Shown: positions 54,518 to 63,986 of the stretch, in pieces
Numbering within the stretch: position 1 is the first letter of the stretch
How the letters are laid out: each line of letters opens with the position of its first letter
From: Pseudomonas sp. PSB18
GTDB lineage: Bacteria > Pseudomonadota > Gammaproteobacteria > Pseudomonadales > Pseudomonadaceae
Direction: 5' to 3'
DNA length: 64,000 nucleotides
Assembly (NCBI RefSeq): GCF_014596565.1
Contig: NZ_NOIN01000003.1
Coordinates: 1 to 64,000, forward strand
Notes under the pieces: model-generated
Told to the model about the DNA's origin: nothing
Seen by the model: only the letters and a program-made list of their open reading frames with translations
Databases searched by the model: none
Made by a program: the position numbers and the translations under genes

Positions 54518-55387
54518 ATGGACCGCGTGCGAAATTTACTGGAGCAGATCCAGAGTCGCCTTGAAGACCTGAACAAGGCAGAACGCAAGGTGGCCGAGGT
54601 GATCCTGCTCAACCCACAGCAGGCCACCCGTTTCAGCATCGCCGCCCTCGCCCAGGCCGCGTCGGTCAGCGAGCCCACGGTCAACCGCTTCTGCCGTTCG
54701 TTCGGCGTCAGCGGCTACCCGGAACTCAAGCTGCAACTGGCTCAGAGTCTGGCCAGCGGCGCCGCTTACGTCAGCCGAGCAGTAGAGGCCGACGACAACC
54801 CGGAAGCCTACACCCAGAAAATCTTTGGCAGCGCCATTGCTTCGTTGGACAGTGCCTGCCAGGCACTTGATCCAAATTTGATCAGCCGTGCCGTGGACCT
54901 GCTGATCCAGGCCCGCCAGATCCACTTCTTCGGCCTCGGCGCCTCGGCCCCGGTGGCGCTGGACGCCCAACACAAGTTTTTCCGCTTCAATCTGGCAGTG
55001 ACCGCCCATGCCGACGTTCTGATGCAGCGCATGATCGCGTCGGTGGCCCATACCGGTGAGCTGTTCGTGATCATTTCCTACACCGGCCGCACCCGCGAAC
55101 TGGTGGAAGTGGCCCGCATCGCCCGGGAAAACGGCGCCTCGGTACTGGGCCTCACCGCTGAAAACTCCCCCCTGGCCAAGGCCAGTACCCTGAGCCTGAA
55201 TATTCCGCTCCCCGAAGACACCGACATCTACATGCCGATGACCTCGCGGATCATCCAGCTCACGGTGCTGGATGTGCTCGCCACCGGCATGACCCTGCGC
55301 CGGGGCGTGGACTTCCAGCCGCACCTGCGCAAGATCAAGGAAAGCCTGAATGCCAGCCGGTATCCGGTGGGGGATGAGTTCAATTGA
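54518..55387 (+). CDS. hexR: RpiR-family regulator HexR
   Basis: Represses zwf and other glucose genes until KDPG binds. The 289-aa protein has an N-terminal HTH_6 domain ([20 protein letters not shown], about residues 40-59) and a C-terminal SIS sugar-phosphate domain ([40 protein letters not shown]). It starts [20 protein letters not shown] at ATG 54518. Gene order gtsABCD-oprB-mutarotase-hexR-zwf-pgl-eda is the same as in P. putida. Confidence 0.96.
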   Translation: MDRVRNLLEQIQSRLEDLNKAERKVAEVILLNPQQATRFSIAALAQAASVSEPTVNRFCRSFGVSGYPELKLQLAQSLASGAAYVSRAVEADDNPEAYTQKIFGSAIASLDSACQALDPNLISRAVDLLIQARQIHFFGLGASAPVALDAQHKFFRFNLAVTAHADVLMQRMIASVAHTGELFVIISYTGRTRELVEVARIARENGASVLGLTAENSPLAKASTLSLNIPLPEDTDIYMPMTSRIIQLTVLDVLATGMTLRRGVDFQPHLRKIKESLNASRYPVGDEFN

Positions 55388-55418
55388 TCGAGCTCAAGGG
55401 CTTCGTTGCCTGACAGGC

Positions 55419-55499
55419 CGTCATCGCGAGCGGGCTCGCTCCCACAATGGACCGCGCAACACAAACCCACTGTGGGAGCGAGCCTGCTCGCGATGACGG
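55419..55499. repeat. Inside-out REP pair, GTGGGAGCGAGCC family
   Basis: Here the order is reversed: the left unit reads CGCGAGCGGGCTCGCTCCCA and the right one TGTGGGAGCGAGCCTGCTCG, so the two units face outward, unlike the other pairs of this family in the window. Each ends in the GACGG/CCGTC tail. Confidence 0.82.
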
Positions 55500-55541
55500 C
55501 GATCCGACGATAGGGCCAGTCGCCGCACCCTGTATCCAGAA

Positions 55542-56396
55542 CTATGCCCCCACCCGCGCCTGCAGACTCAGGTGCGCCCGCTCCCCCGGTGCCAGGCACA
55601 GGCTGTCGGTGCCGCCGCTGGCCGCTTCGACGCAGACGAACTCGCTGACTTCATCCCAGCTCACTCCCAGCAACGGCCGGGTACCGGGATGCCATACCAC
55701 CGTGTCGGCGCTGTTGCCGGTATCGATGCACAACGCTCGCTGCCAGGCATGGTCCTTGAGCTGCAACTCCCCTTCGTGCTGGAACACCCGCTGACAGCCG
55801 CCTTCGACCCGCAACTCGCCTTCCTGCTGGCAAACCGCACGGTTCAGATGGTCGTAACCCTGTGCGCCTTCCAGCCCAGACAGCGCTACCTCACCGACGT
55901 CACCAATACGCCAATAGGCATGCAAAGCCTGGCTCAACTGGCACGGCAGGCTGTCTTGGTGCTCGGTGCTCAAGCGCAGTTCCATGCGCTCGCCAAGATC
56001 CGCATGCAGGTCCACCTGCCAATCGCACAGTTGCAATTGCCAGTGCAGATGCACACCGTCCTCATCGCTGCGGCTATCCAGCAGTTTCCAGTCGATCAGC
56101 CGCGCCCAGCCATGGGACGGCCAGGCGTTTTCGCTTGGATGGCGGCCATACCATGGCCAGCACACCGGCACCCCACCCCGTATCGCCCCGACCTGGGGCC
56201 ATTTCGCCGCGCACCACAACCAGGGTTTCTGCCCACGGGGCTGGAAGTGCAACAACTGCGCGCCCTGGCGACTGAACACCGCTTGGCACAGTGGATGATC
56301 GATCACCAGCACATCGCGCTGCCGATAGCGCTCCCACGCAAACACCGGGCGCTCGCGCAAGGATCTGAAAAAGCGTTGCAGTGGATGCTCATGCAT
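55542..56396 (-). CDS. D-hexose-6-phosphate mutarotase (aldose 1-epimerase family)
   Basis: Interconverts anomers of glucose 6-phosphate, helping Zwf. The 284-aa beta-sandwich protein of the YeaD group shows GAIRGGVPVCWPWYGRHP near residue 71, His in PSHGWARLIDW, a second His in SQALHAYWRIGDV and the catalytic Glu in EFVCVEAASGG near the C-terminus. Start ATG 56396 lacks a strong Shine-Dalgarno; a later start cannot be excluded. It is between hexR (convergent) and oprB, as in P. putida PP1020. Confidence 0.87.
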   Translation of the reverse strand: MHEHPLQRFFRSLRERPVFAWERYRQRDVLVIDHPLCQAVFSRQGAQLLHFQPRGQKPWLWCAAKWPQVGAIRGGVPVCWPWYGRHPSENAWPSHGWARLIDWKLLDSRSDEDGVHLHWQLQLCDWQVDLHADLGERMELRLSTEHQDSLPCQLSQALHAYWRIGDVGEVALSGLEGAQGYDHLNRAVCQQEGELRVEGGCQRVFQHEGELQLKDHAWQRALCIDTGNSADTVVWHPGTRPLLGVSWDEVSEFVCVEAASGGTDSLCLAPGERAHLSLQARVGA

Positions 56397-56466
56397 GGGC
56401 CGCGGTCCTGGAAATCATTGAACTCTCAACGGGTACAGCGCGTTTTTTATGGCGAGGGAGCATGCG

Positions 56467-56553
56467 GTGGGAGCAAAGCTTGCTCGCGACACAGGCGCCT
56501 CGGCTCTCGGGCAAACCGCATTCAGCTTCATCGCGGGCAAGCCTTGCTCCCAC
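56467..56553. repeat. Hybrid REPIN with arms from two families
   Basis: The left arm is GTGGGAGCAAAGCTTGCTCG (AAGCTTGCTCG type) but the right arm is CGGGCAAGCCTTGCTCCCAC (GGCTTGCCCG type). The arms therefore mismatch, suggesting recombination or exchange between families. Confidence 0.78.
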
Positions 56554-56581
56554 AGATGACCTCTCGGCGCGGGAACACCCC

Positions 56582-56611
56582 AAAAAAAAGCGGACAGCCT
56601 TGGCTGTCCGC
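56582..56611 (-). terminator. Intrinsic terminator of oprB
   Basis: On the minus strand GCGGACAGCC-AA-GGCTGTCCGC is followed by eight T, 38 bp after the oprB stop. Confidence 0.93.
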
Positions 56612-56649
56612 AAATATGCGCACATAGAGAGGAGCTTATCGCAACAACG

Positions 56650-57996
56650 TTAGAACACCGACTGAATTTTCAGGCCGGCCACCAGCGCGTTGTCCACTTC
56701 ATCCACGCCACCTGGGTGGGTGATGTATTGCAGGTTGGGACGTACGGTCAGCCAGTTGGTCACGTGGACACCGTAGTTGAGCTCGTAGTTGTACTCAGTT
56801 TCACGCAACGGCGCGAACAGCGGGTCGTTGTAATCGGTCACACCGTTGGCAGCGTTGGTCAGTTCGGCGTTTTTCTTCACGTCATCGTTGACATGGATAC
56901 GGGAGAAGCCGATGCCGATGTCATCTTTAGGACGCGCATCGAACGGCCCCTTGTACACGAACATCAACGACTGGTAGTTGTCGACGACGTTGGTGTCCTT
57001 GTCGTGGAAGGTCGCGTTGGCTGCGATGTTCAGGCCGCGGGACGCATCACCGTTGTGGGTGGTGAGTTGTTGCTGCGCCACGAACCAGTAGCCGTGCTTG
57101 CTGTTGTGACTGCGGTAGGCATTGCGGGTGGTTGCGGCGTCATCGCCATTGTCGTCTTCACGGACGTCATTGGCATCGGCCGTGCTCTTGTAGTAACCGA
57201 CACGGTATTCACCCGGCAGGCTGTTGACCTTCGGCGACCAGACCAGCTCGACCGGGATCACGGTGCCCTTGGTACCACTGCCGCTGAGCTTGAAGCCGTT
57301 GCCATGTTCCAGTTGCGAAGGGTTCTGGTTGTAGGCACCGATCTGCGCATAGAACTCAGGCGTGATGTTGTACTTCACGCGCAGCGCAGCCTGCATGACT
57401 GGCCAGTTGTACCAGATACCGGTAGCCCAGTTACCCACTTGGGAGCCGCAGAATGCCAGGTTCTGGAATTCGCAAGGGAAGGTGTTGAAGTCTTCGCCTT
57501 CGCCGAAATAACCGGCCTTGACGTCCAGCTTGCCGTCGAGGAACTGGTGCTTGATCCACAGTTGGGTCAGACGGACCATGTGGCCACGGCCGTAGACTTC
57601 CTGGGAGGAACTCAAGGTGCCGGCACGCGGGTCGCCGACGCGGTCGTTGGAAATGTTTTCGCCGTTACGGTTGGTCAGTTGGATCTTGGCCTGGGTGTTA
57701 TCCCAGCCCCACAGTTTCTGCAGGTCCAGTGCCACGCCCAGACCGAACTGGTCGGCGTAACGCGCAGTCTTGTCGTTGTTGTAGCCACCGTGCAGGTTGC
57801 CACCCACTTCACCGACATAGTCAGCCTTGATGTCGATACCCTGCTCGATCAGCTTGGTCCGCTCACCACCCCAGTCACCCGTCATCCACTGCGAGTCGGC
57901 GCTGAACGCGTCGGCAGCATGTGCGCTACCGGCCAGCATCATCGCCGCAACGGCTGATAACTGGCAGATAAGCTGGGCATTGTTTTTCTTCTTCAT
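56650..57996 (-). CDS. oprB: Carbohydrate-selective porin OprB
   Basis: Outer-membrane glucose porin of 448 aa. The signal peptide MKKKNNAQLICQLSAVAAMM ends at Ala-His-Ala around residue 27. The mature part starts ADAFSADSQWMTGDWGGERT, with the OprB marker WMTGDWGGxRTKL, and ends in a beta-strand GLKIQSVF with terminal Phe. It follows gtsD on the same strand across a REPIN. Its leader has an AACAATAA motif and GAGGAA Shine-Dalgarno, fitting glucose induction and Crc control. Confidence 0.95.
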   Translation of the reverse strand: MKKKNNAQLICQLSAVAAMMLAGSAHAADAFSADSQWMTGDWGGERTKLIEQGIDIKADYVGEVGGNLHGGYNNDKTARYADQFGLGVALDLQKLWGWDNTQAKIQLTNRNGENISNDRVGDPRAGTLSSSQEVYGRGHMVRLTQLWIKHQFLDGKLDVKAGYFGEGEDFNTFPCEFQNLAFCGSQVGNWATGIWYNWPVMQAALRVKYNITPEFYAQIGAYNQNPSQLEHGNGFKLSGSGTKGTVIPVELVWSPKVNSLPGEYRVGYYKSTADANDVREDDNGDDAATTRNAYRSHNSKHGYWFVAQQQLTTHNGDASRGLNIAANATFHDKDTNVVDNYQSLMFVYKGPFDARPKDDIGIGFSRIHVNDDVKKNAELTNAANGVTDYNDPLFAPLRETEYNYELNYGVHVTNWLTVRPNLQYITHPGGVDEVDNALVAGLKIQSVF

Positions 57997-58013
57997 CCCT
58001 ACATTCCTCGTCT

Positions 58014-58021
58014 TTATTGTT
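58014..58021 (-). promoter_or_regulatory. Candidate Hfq/Crc site in the oprB leader
   Basis: AACAATAA on the sense strand, within AAATAACAATAAAGACGAGG just before the Shine-Dalgarno; it matches AAnAAnAA. Confidence 0.55.
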
Positions 58022-58100
58022 ATTTACTGTTTTTATTTTTTCTAACGCGGTTTACAACGATTGCGCTGGACGGTCCCCCACCCACCGCATACTTCTTTTT

Positions 58101-58216
58101 GTGGGAGCGAGCCTGGGTGGGAGCTAAGCTTGCTCGCGATGAAGACGCCTCGGTCTCTGGATGACCGCGTTATCGTTCTTCGCGAGCAAGCTTTGCTCCC
58201 ACAGGCTCGCTCCCAC
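58101..58216. repeat. Nested REPIN between gtsD and oprB
   Basis: Outer arms GTGGGAGCGAGCCTG and CAGGCTCGCTCCCAC enclose a complete inner REPIN (58117-58202) with arms GTGGGAGCTAAGCTTGCTCG and CGAGCAAGCTTTGCTCCCAC. It lies within the gts-oprB run and could uncouple oprB mRNA from gtsD. Confidence 0.85.
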
Positions 58217-58225
58217 ATTTGCTCT

Positions 58226-59386
58226 TTACCGGCCTTTGAACTGCGCCACGTTCGGCGCCCGCCCCTCGGCTTGCGTCTGACCAGCCATACCCAGGCGCTC
58301 TCCGGTCTGGGCATCAAATAGTAATACTTTTTGCGGGTCAAACTGAAGCGTCATTGTTTCACCGGCCTGTGGCGCCACGTCCGGAGCCAGGCGGCAGCAA
58401 ACCTTGGTGTCATTTAGACTGACAAATACCAGGGTGTCCGGGCCGGTGGGCTCGGTGACCTGGACTTCGGCACGAATGGTTGGCAAACCGTTCGGCTCGC
58501 TGCCGGCCAGTACAATCTGTTCCGGACGCATGCCAAGAATCACTTCACGATCTTCCAGACCGGCGTCCTGCATGCCCAACGGCAACTCGCAACGGGCCTG
58601 GCCGCTGTCGAGCAGCGCCACCAGGCGACCGTCCTTGCGTTGCAGGCGCAGGGGAATGAAGTTCATCGGCGGCGAACCGATGAAGCTCGCCACGAACAGG
58701 TTGGCCGGGTTGGTGTAGATTTCTTTCGGGGTGCCGAACTGCTGGATGATCCCGTCCTTCATCACCGCCACTTTGTCGCCCAGGGTCATGGCCTCGATCT
58801 GGTCGTGGGTTACATAGACCGTGGTGGTCTTCAGGCGCTGGTGCATCAGTTTCATTTCGGTGCGCATCTCGACCCGCAGCTTGGCGTCGAGGTTGGACAG
58901 CGGTTCGTCGAACAGGTAGATCTTCGGCCGCCGCGCCAGGGCACGGCCCATGGCCACGCGCTGCTGCTGGCCACCGGAGAGCTGGCCGGGCTTGCGATTG
59001 AGCAGGTGTTCGATCTGCAACAGCTTGGCAACCCGGGCCACTTCCTCGTCGATGGCCGATTGCGGCATCTTGCGGATCTTCAGGCCGAATTCGATGTTCT
59101 CGCGCACGCTCATGGTCGGGTACAGCGCATAGGACTGGAACACCATGGCAATGTCGCGATCCTTGGGGCTCATGCCGCTGACGTCCTGGTCGCCGATCAT
59201 GATCGCGCCGCCAGTGATGGTTTCCAGGCCAGCGATGCAGTTCATGAGGGTCGACTTGCCGCAGCCCGAAGGCCCGACCAGGATCAGGAACTCACCGTCC
59301 TTGATCGACAGTTCGATGTTCTTCAGGGTGTCGGGCAGGCCGACGCCGTACGTCTTGTTTACATTGCGAAGTTCGAGCGTTGCCAT
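58226..59386 (-). CDS. gtsD: Glucose/mannose ABC transporter ATPase GtsD
   Basis: A 386-aa MalK/UgpC-type ATPase. Walker [10 protein letters not shown] is at 38-46, the Q-loop in VFQSYALYP, signature LSGGQQQR at 136-143, Walker B LFDEP at 158-162 and the H-loop in VTHDQIEAM. The C-terminal ~150 residues form the OB-fold regulatory domain ([20 protein letters not shown]). It starts two bases after the gtsC stop and energises GtsBC in the inner membrane. Confidence 0.95.
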   Translation of the reverse strand: MATLELRNVNKTYGVGLPDTLKNIELSIKDGEFLILVGPSGCGKSTLMNCIAGLETITGGAIMIGDQDVSGMSPKDRDIAMVFQSYALYPTMSVRENIEFGLKIRKMPQSAIDEEVARVAKLLQIEHLLNRKPGQLSGGQQQRVAMGRALARRPKIYLFDEPLSNLDAKLRVEMRTEMKLMHQRLKTTTVYVTHDQIEAMTLGDKVAVMKDGIIQQFGTPKEIYTNPANLFVASFIGSPPMNFIPLRLQRKDGRLVALLDSGQARCELPLGMQDAGLEDREVILGMRPEQIVLAGSEPNGLPTIRAEVQVTEPTGPDTLVFVSLNDTKVCCRLAPDVAPQAGETMTLQFDPQKVLLFDAQTGERLGMAGQTQAEGRAPNVAQFKGR

Positions 59387-59388
59387 GA

Positions 59389-60234
59389 TTACCCCTTGAC
59401 CGCGCCGGCCGTCAGCCCGCGCACGAAATACTTGCCTGCGACCACATAGACCAGCAGGGTCGGCAGCCCGGCGATCATCGCCGCCGCCATATCAACGTTA
59501 TATTCCTTGGCCCCGGTGCTGGTGTTGACCAGGTTGTTCAGCGCCACCGTGATGGGTTGCGAATCGCCGCTGGAGAACACCACGCCGAACAGGAAGTCGT
59601 TCCAGATCTGCGTGAACTGCCAGATGAGGCAGACCATGATGATCGGCGTCGACATCGGCAGGATGATCATGCGGAAGATGGTGAAGAAACCCGCACCGTC
59701 CAGGCGCGCCGCCTTCACCAACGCGTCAGGAATGCTGACGTAGTAGTTGCGGAAGAACAGCGTGGTAAACGCCAGGCCATACACCACGTGCACGAACACC
59801 AGGCCGGTGGTGGTGCTGGCCAGGCCCATCTTGCCGAGGGTGAACGAAGCCGGCAGCAGTACGGTCTGGAACGGCAGGAAGCAACCGAACAGCAGCAGCC
59901 CGAAGAACAACTGCGAACCGCGAAAGCGCCACATCGACAGGACGTAGCCGTTCAGTGCACCGATGGCGGTGGAAATCAGCACCGCCGGCACGGTGATCTT
60001 GATCGAGTTCCAGAAGTAACCGTTGACCGTCGCCCAGGCCTTGACCCAACCGATGCCGCTGACCACAGTCGGCCAGCTCAACAGGTTACCGGTGCTGATG
60101 TCTTCCGGGGTCTTGAAGCTGGTCAACAGCATGACCACCAGCGGAACCAGGTAAAGCAGTACGGCGAGGATCAGTACCGTGTAGATCGCGATGCGACTCA
60201 GGCTGATGCCAGGTTTGGTGGCGAGACTAGTCAT
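59389..60234 (-). CDS. gtsC: Glucose ABC transporter permease GtsC
   Basis: A 281-aa MalG-type permease with six membrane helices. The cytoplasmic EAA loop is near residue 175 (VSIPDALVKAARLDGAGFFT), contacting GtsD. Its start overlaps the gtsB end by eight bases. It partners with GtsB. Confidence 0.95.
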   Translation of the reverse strand: MTSLATKPGISLSRIAIYTVLILAVLLYLVPLVVMLLTSFKTPEDISTGNLLSWPTVVSGIGWVKAWATVNGYFWNSIKITVPAVLISTAIGALNGYVLSMWRFRGSQLFFGLLLFGCFLPFQTVLLPASFTLGKMGLASTTTGLVFVHVVYGLAFTTLFFRNYYVSIPDALVKAARLDGAGFFTIFRMIILPMSTPIIMVCLIWQFTQIWNDFLFGVVFSSGDSQPITVALNNLVNTSTGAKEYNVDMAAAMIAGLPTLLVYVVAGKYFVRGLTAGAVKG

Positions 60235-61135
60235 GACGCTTGGTCCTCAGCTCGGAATACAGGTAAGGCACAATGATCGCGAGGATCGCACCGAGCATCA
60301 GGATCGCACTGGCCGAGCCCATGCCCATCTGGCCGCGGCTGAAGGTGAAGGAATACATGAACATGGCGGGCAGGTCGGACGAATAGCCCGGGCCACCGGC
60401 CGTCATGGCCGCCACCAGGTCGAAACTCTTGATCGCGATGTGCGCCAGGATCATCACGGCGCTGAAGAACACCGGACGCAGGCTCGGCAGGACCACTTTC
60501 CAGTAGATTCTGGGCATGCTCGCGCCATCGATCTGCGCGGCGCGGATGATCGATTGATCGACACCCCGCAGGCCGGCCAGGAACATCGCCATGATGAAGC
60601 CCGAGGCTTGCCACACGGCGGCGATCACCAGGCAATACACCACGCGATCCGGGTCGATCAGCCAGTCCAGGCGAAAGCCTTCCCAGCCCCAGTCACGCAG
60701 CAGCTTGTCCAGGCCCATGCCTGGGTTGAGCAGCCACTTCCAGGCGGTACCGGTCACGATCATGGAGAGCGCCATCGGGTACAGGTAGATGGTGCGGATG
60801 AAACCTTCGCGACGGATACGCTGGTCGAGGAAGACGGCCAGCAGCACGCCGATCACCAGGGTGATGCCAATGAACATGCCACCGAACACCGCGAGGTTCT
60901 TGCTCGCGACCCACCAGCGGTCGTTATCGAACAGCCGGGCGTATTGCGCCAGGCCGACCCATTTGTAGGTGGGGAGGAAAGTCGAGTTGGTGAACGAGAG
61001 AAGAAACGTCCACAGGATGTAGCCATAAAAGCCTACCAGGACGATGAACATGCTGGGCGCCAGCACCAGTTTTGGAAGCCAGCGCTGCAGTGCATCGAAC
61101 GGCGAGGCTTTGCTGAACACAGCAACAGAGCTCAT
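60227..61135 (-). CDS. gtsB: Glucose ABC transporter permease GtsB
   Basis: A 302-aa MalF-type permease with six membrane helices and the EAA loop VDQSIIRAAQIDGASMPRIY near residue 205. I choose ATG 61135 (MSSVAVFSKASPFDALQRWL) over a TTG four codons upstream. A REPIN separates it from gtsA by ~175 bp, a common feature that keeps the binding protein more abundant than the permeases. Confidence 0.94.
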   Translation of the reverse strand: MSSVAVFSKASPFDALQRWLPKLVLAPSMFIVLVGFYGYILWTFLLSFTNSTFLPTYKWVGLAQYARLFDNDRWWVASKNLAVFGGMFIGITLVIGVLLAVFLDQRIRREGFIRTIYLYPMALSMIVTGTAWKWLLNPGMGLDKLLRDWGWEGFRLDWLIDPDRVVYCLVIAAVWQASGFIMAMFLAGLRGVDQSIIRAAQIDGASMPRIYWKVVLPSLRPVFFSAVMILAHIAIKSFDLVAAMTAGGPGYSSDLPAMFMYSFTFSRGQMGMGSASAILMLGAILAIIVPYLYSELRTKRHD

Positions 61136-61173
61136 GGGGAAATCCAATACGTGAAAACTACAGTGACATCCCT

Positions 61174-61290
61174 TGTGGGAGCCGCTTGCGTGGGAGCCGA
61201 GCTTGCTCGCGATGAAAGCGCCTCGGTCTTTCGACAGACCGCGTTATCGTCATCGCGAGCAAGCTTGGCTCCCACAGGCCCGCTCCCACA
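61174..61290. repeat. Nested REPIN between gtsA and gtsB
   Basis: Outer arms TGTGGGAGCCGCTTGC and GGCCCGCTCCCACA surround an inner REPIN (61190-61275) with arms GTGGGAGCCGAGCTTGCTCG and CGAGCAAGCTTGGCTCCCAC. As an mRNA stem it may protect the gtsA 3' end and set the ratio of GtsA to GtsBCD. Confidence 0.85.
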
Positions 61291-61310
61291 GGGACAGCGT
61301 TGCTGCCCGA

Positions 61311-62597
61311 TTACTTGGCGGACTTGACCGCCGCGCCGAGCTTCTTGGCCGTGTCGGCCGGGTTGGCACTCGGGTCGTTGATGTAGTTGGTCACTACGTC
61401 AAAGAACGCGCCTTGTACTGCCAGCGTGGTCGCCATGTTGTGCGCCATGCTTGGCTGCAAGCCGCCAGTCGTGGCGTCGGCCAGGAAGTCCTTGGCAGCG
61501 GTCTGGGCACAGGAGTCGAAACCGTACTTGCCCATGTCTTTCAACATGTCATTACGAACCGGGATCGAACCTTTGTTGATGCTGAAGACCTTCTGGAAGT
61601 TCTCACCCAGCACGACCTTGGCAATGTCCTGCTGACCGGCAGAAGTGCCCTTGTCTTTCTGCTTGAACACCGCCAGGGAGTCGATGTTGTAGGTGAAGGC
61701 CTTGTCGGTACCCGGGAAGGCTACGCATTCGTAATCCTTGCCGGCGACTTTCTTGGCCGCGGTCCACTCGCTCTTGGCCCAGTCACCCATGATCTGCATG
61801 CCGGCCTTGCCGTTGATGACCTTGGCCGCCTCGAGGTTCCAGTCCTGGCCCTTGCCGTCCGCATCCATATAGGTCGCGACTTTCTTCAGCTCGGTCAGCG
61901 CCTTGACCATCTCGGGTCCGGTCAGCGCAGCGTTGTCCAGGTCGACCAGGGCTTTCTTGTAACCATCGGCCCCCATGACCGACAGCACCACGGCTTCGAA
62001 CACGGTGCTGTCCTGCCAAGGCTGGCCACCGTGGGCGAGCGGAATGAAGCCTGCCGCTTTCAGTTTGTCACCAGCGGCATAGAATTCTTCGAGGGTGGTC
62101 GGGTTTTTCGTGATACCGGCTTTCTTGAAGACTTCCGGGTTGATCCACAGCCAGTTGACGCGGTGGATGTTCACCGGCACGGCCACGTAATCGCCCTCGT
62201 ACTTCACGGTATCGGAGACTTTCTTGTCGAGAAGGGAGTCCCACTTCTCGTCTTTGGCAACGTCCTTGAGGACGTCGCTGTCGAGCAGTCCGGTGGACGC
62301 CCACTCCTGGATGTCCGGGCCCTTGATCTGGGCAACGCCTGGCGGGTTGCCGGCGACTGCGCGGCTTTTCAGCACGGTCATGGCCGTGGCACCACCACCG
62401 CCTGCGACGGCGCCGTCTTTCCAGGTGAAACCGTCCTTCTCGACTTGGGCCTTCAGGACATCAACAGCTGCCTTCTCACCGCCCGAGGTCCACCAATGCA
62501 CCACTTCGACCGTCCCTTTCGAGTCGGCGGCAAAAGCACTGAGGGGAAACAACGAGGCAATGGAAACAGCAACTGCGAGGCGATTAATCGCGTTCAT
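61311..62597 (-). CDS. gtsA: Glucose-binding periplasmic protein GtsA
   Basis: Substrate-binding protein of the Gts transporter, 428 aa. The signal peptide [20 protein letters not shown] ends at Ala-Phe-Ala near residue 23, giving mature [19 protein letters not shown]. The family 1 binding-protein fold has Trp-rich sugar contacts ([35 protein letters not shown]). It starts at ATG 62597 behind AAAGGT, preceded by AACAACAA. It is the first gene of gtsABCD-oprB. Confidence 0.95.
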   Translation of the reverse strand: MNAINRLAVAVSIASLFPLSAFAADSKGTVEVVHWWTSGGEKAAVDVLKAQVEKDGFTWKDGAVAGGGGATAMTVLKSRAVAGNPPGVAQIKGPDIQEWASTGLLDSDVLKDVAKDEKWDSLLDKKVSDTVKYEGDYVAVPVNIHRVNWLWINPEVFKKAGITKNPTTLEEFYAAGDKLKAAGFIPLAHGGQPWQDSTVFEAVVLSVMGADGYKKALVDLDNAALTGPEMVKALTELKKVATYMDADGKGQDWNLEAAKVINGKAGMQIMGDWAKSEWTAAKKVAGKDYECVAFPGTDKAFTYNIDSLAVFKQKDKGTSAGQQDIAKVVLGENFQKVFSINKGSIPVRNDMLKDMGKYGFDSCAQTAAKDFLADATTGGLQPSMAHNMATTLAVQGAFFDVVTNYINDPSANPADTAKKLGAAVKSAK

Positions 62598-62611
62598 CTG
62601 AGTACCTTTTT

Positions 62612-62619
62612 TTGTTGTT
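62612..62619 (-). promoter_or_regulatory. Candidate Hfq/Crc site in the gtsA leader
   Basis: The sense strand reads ATAACAACAAAAAAAGGT; AACAACAA runs straight into the Shine-Dalgarno, the classical arrangement for Hfq/Crc translational repression. Confidence 0.6.
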
Positions 62620-62712
62620 ATGCATGCAAGTCTGTGGCTTGCGCTGCATGGATTCTAAACAGGGGGATTCCCTTCACAGGTAACGAAGGGATGCGTAAAT
62701 GTCACGACATGG

Positions 62713-63972
62713 TTACACGGTTGCCGGAGCGGAAAATTGCGCCAAGGCCGACGCCATGCTCGGCGCCAGGGGCAGGCGTGGAATCAGCACCGCCTGCCAG
62801 GCGTGATACAGGTCCGGCTTGCCGGGCCAGATGTCGGCACTGGGGCGATTCTGCGGATCGAGTTCGTGGTGCCAACTGCCGTTGCACCGGTCGATGAAGT
62901 GCTTCTCGCAAAACTCCCAGAAGCACCGGTACCAGGTTTCGTATTGCGCCTCGTCGGTGCGCTTTAGCAAGGCGCTGGCAGCCGCCGCCGCTTCGGCATG
63001 GACCCAGTGCAGGCGATGGCGGACCACCGCGCGATTGTCCCAATCCAGTGTGTATACAATGCCAGGCGCGCCATCGACGTCCCAGCCGTGGCGGCAGTTC
63101 TGCTCGAACAGTTTCTGCGCATCCTGGACCAGCCAGCCCGGGGTCAACATGCCGATCCGCACGCGCGCCGCTTCGAGGTGCAGGAGCAGGCGGGCCCATT
63201 CGAAACCGTGGCCCGGCGTGGTGCCATACGGACGGAAGCCATCGGCGGGATTGTCGTGGTTGTATTCGCGCAGCGGCTGCCAGTGGCGGTCGAAATGCTC
63301 CACCACCAAATAGTCGTTGGCCGCCGCGTGGCCGTGGATCACGCGCTCGACGATACGCAACGCGCGAGCGAGCCAGCGCGGATCGTCGGTGACATCGGCC
63401 AGGGCCAGGAAGGCTTCGGTGGCGTGCATGTTGCTGTTGGCGCCGCGATAGGCTTCCTCGACGCTCCAGTCACGGTTGAAGGACTCGCGCAACGCGCCTT
63501 CTTCTTCGCTCCAGAAATGCCCGTCGATGACTCGCACCGCCTCGTCCAGCAACGCCTGGGCGCCGGGACGCTGGGCCACCACGGCGGAACTGGCGGCCAG
63601 GGCCACGAAGGCATGCAGGTAGGCGGCCTTGCCGGTGTCGTCTTCATGGGGTTGCGTCGTGGCAAACCAGCCGCCGTATTCAGCGTCCCGCAAGGGGCCG
63701 CTGAGGGCCTCGATGCCGTGGTCCACCAGCTCGGCGAAGCCCGGCAGGCCCTGGGCGTGGGCCATGGCGAAGCTGTGGGTCATGCGGGCGGTGTTCATGG
63801 TTTCGGCCCGGGCCCCGGTCGGCAGGCAACCGCGCTCGTCCAGGTTGCCGAAACCGTCCGGCAGCCTCGACGCCTTGGCGAACGCCAGCAACCGCAAACC
63901 TTCGGCGGCGAGCCATTGCTGGTGGGCAGGTGCGTTCAGCCAACTGCTGAAGGCCGGTTGGAAGGTGTCCAT
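62713..63972 (-). CDS. AGE-family sugar epimerase/isomerase
   Basis: A 419-aa (alpha/alpha)6-barrel enzyme of the N-acylglucosamine 2-epimerase/mannose isomerase family. Visible blocks are ARAETMNTARMTHSFAMAHA near residue 54, NSNMHATEAFLALADVTDDP, TTPGHGFEWARLLLHLE and HWVHAEAAAAAS, which hold the family His residues. Close relatives isomerise mannose and fructose or glucose, which fits a place in front of gtsA; the substrate is inferred. It starts at ATG 63972 with AAGGTAAG upstream and an AACAACAA motif. Confidence 0.9.
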   Translation of the reverse strand: MDTFQPAFSSWLNAPAHQQWLAAEGLRLLAFAKASRLPDGFGNLDERGCLPTGARAETMNTARMTHSFAMAHAQGLPGFAELVDHGIEALSGPLRDAEYGGWFATTQPHEDDTGKAAYLHAFVALAASSAVVAQRPGAQALLDEAVRVIDGHFWSEEEGALRESFNRDWSVEEAYRGANSNMHATEAFLALADVTDDPRWLARALRIVERVIHGHAAANDYLVVEHFDRHWQPLREYNHDNPADGFRPYGTTPGHGFEWARLLLHLEAARVRIGMLTPGWLVQDAQKLFEQNCRHGWDVDGAPGIVYTLDWDNRAVVRHRLHWVHAEAAAAASALLKRTDEAQYETWYRCFWEFCEKHFIDRCNGSWHHELDPQNRPSADIWPGKPDLYHAWQAVLIPRLPLAPSMASALAQFSAPATV

Positions 63973-63986
63973 CAGACTTACCTTTT

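Noticed and set aside
4652..61290. Repeated palindromes that might suggest a CRISPR array
   Set aside because: The repeats are scattered single or paired REP elements between genes, with no regular spacer length and no cas genes.
61173..62897. A 574-codon open frame opposite gtsA
   Set aside because: Antisense to a clear binding-protein gene and running through REPIN DNA and an intergenic promoter region.
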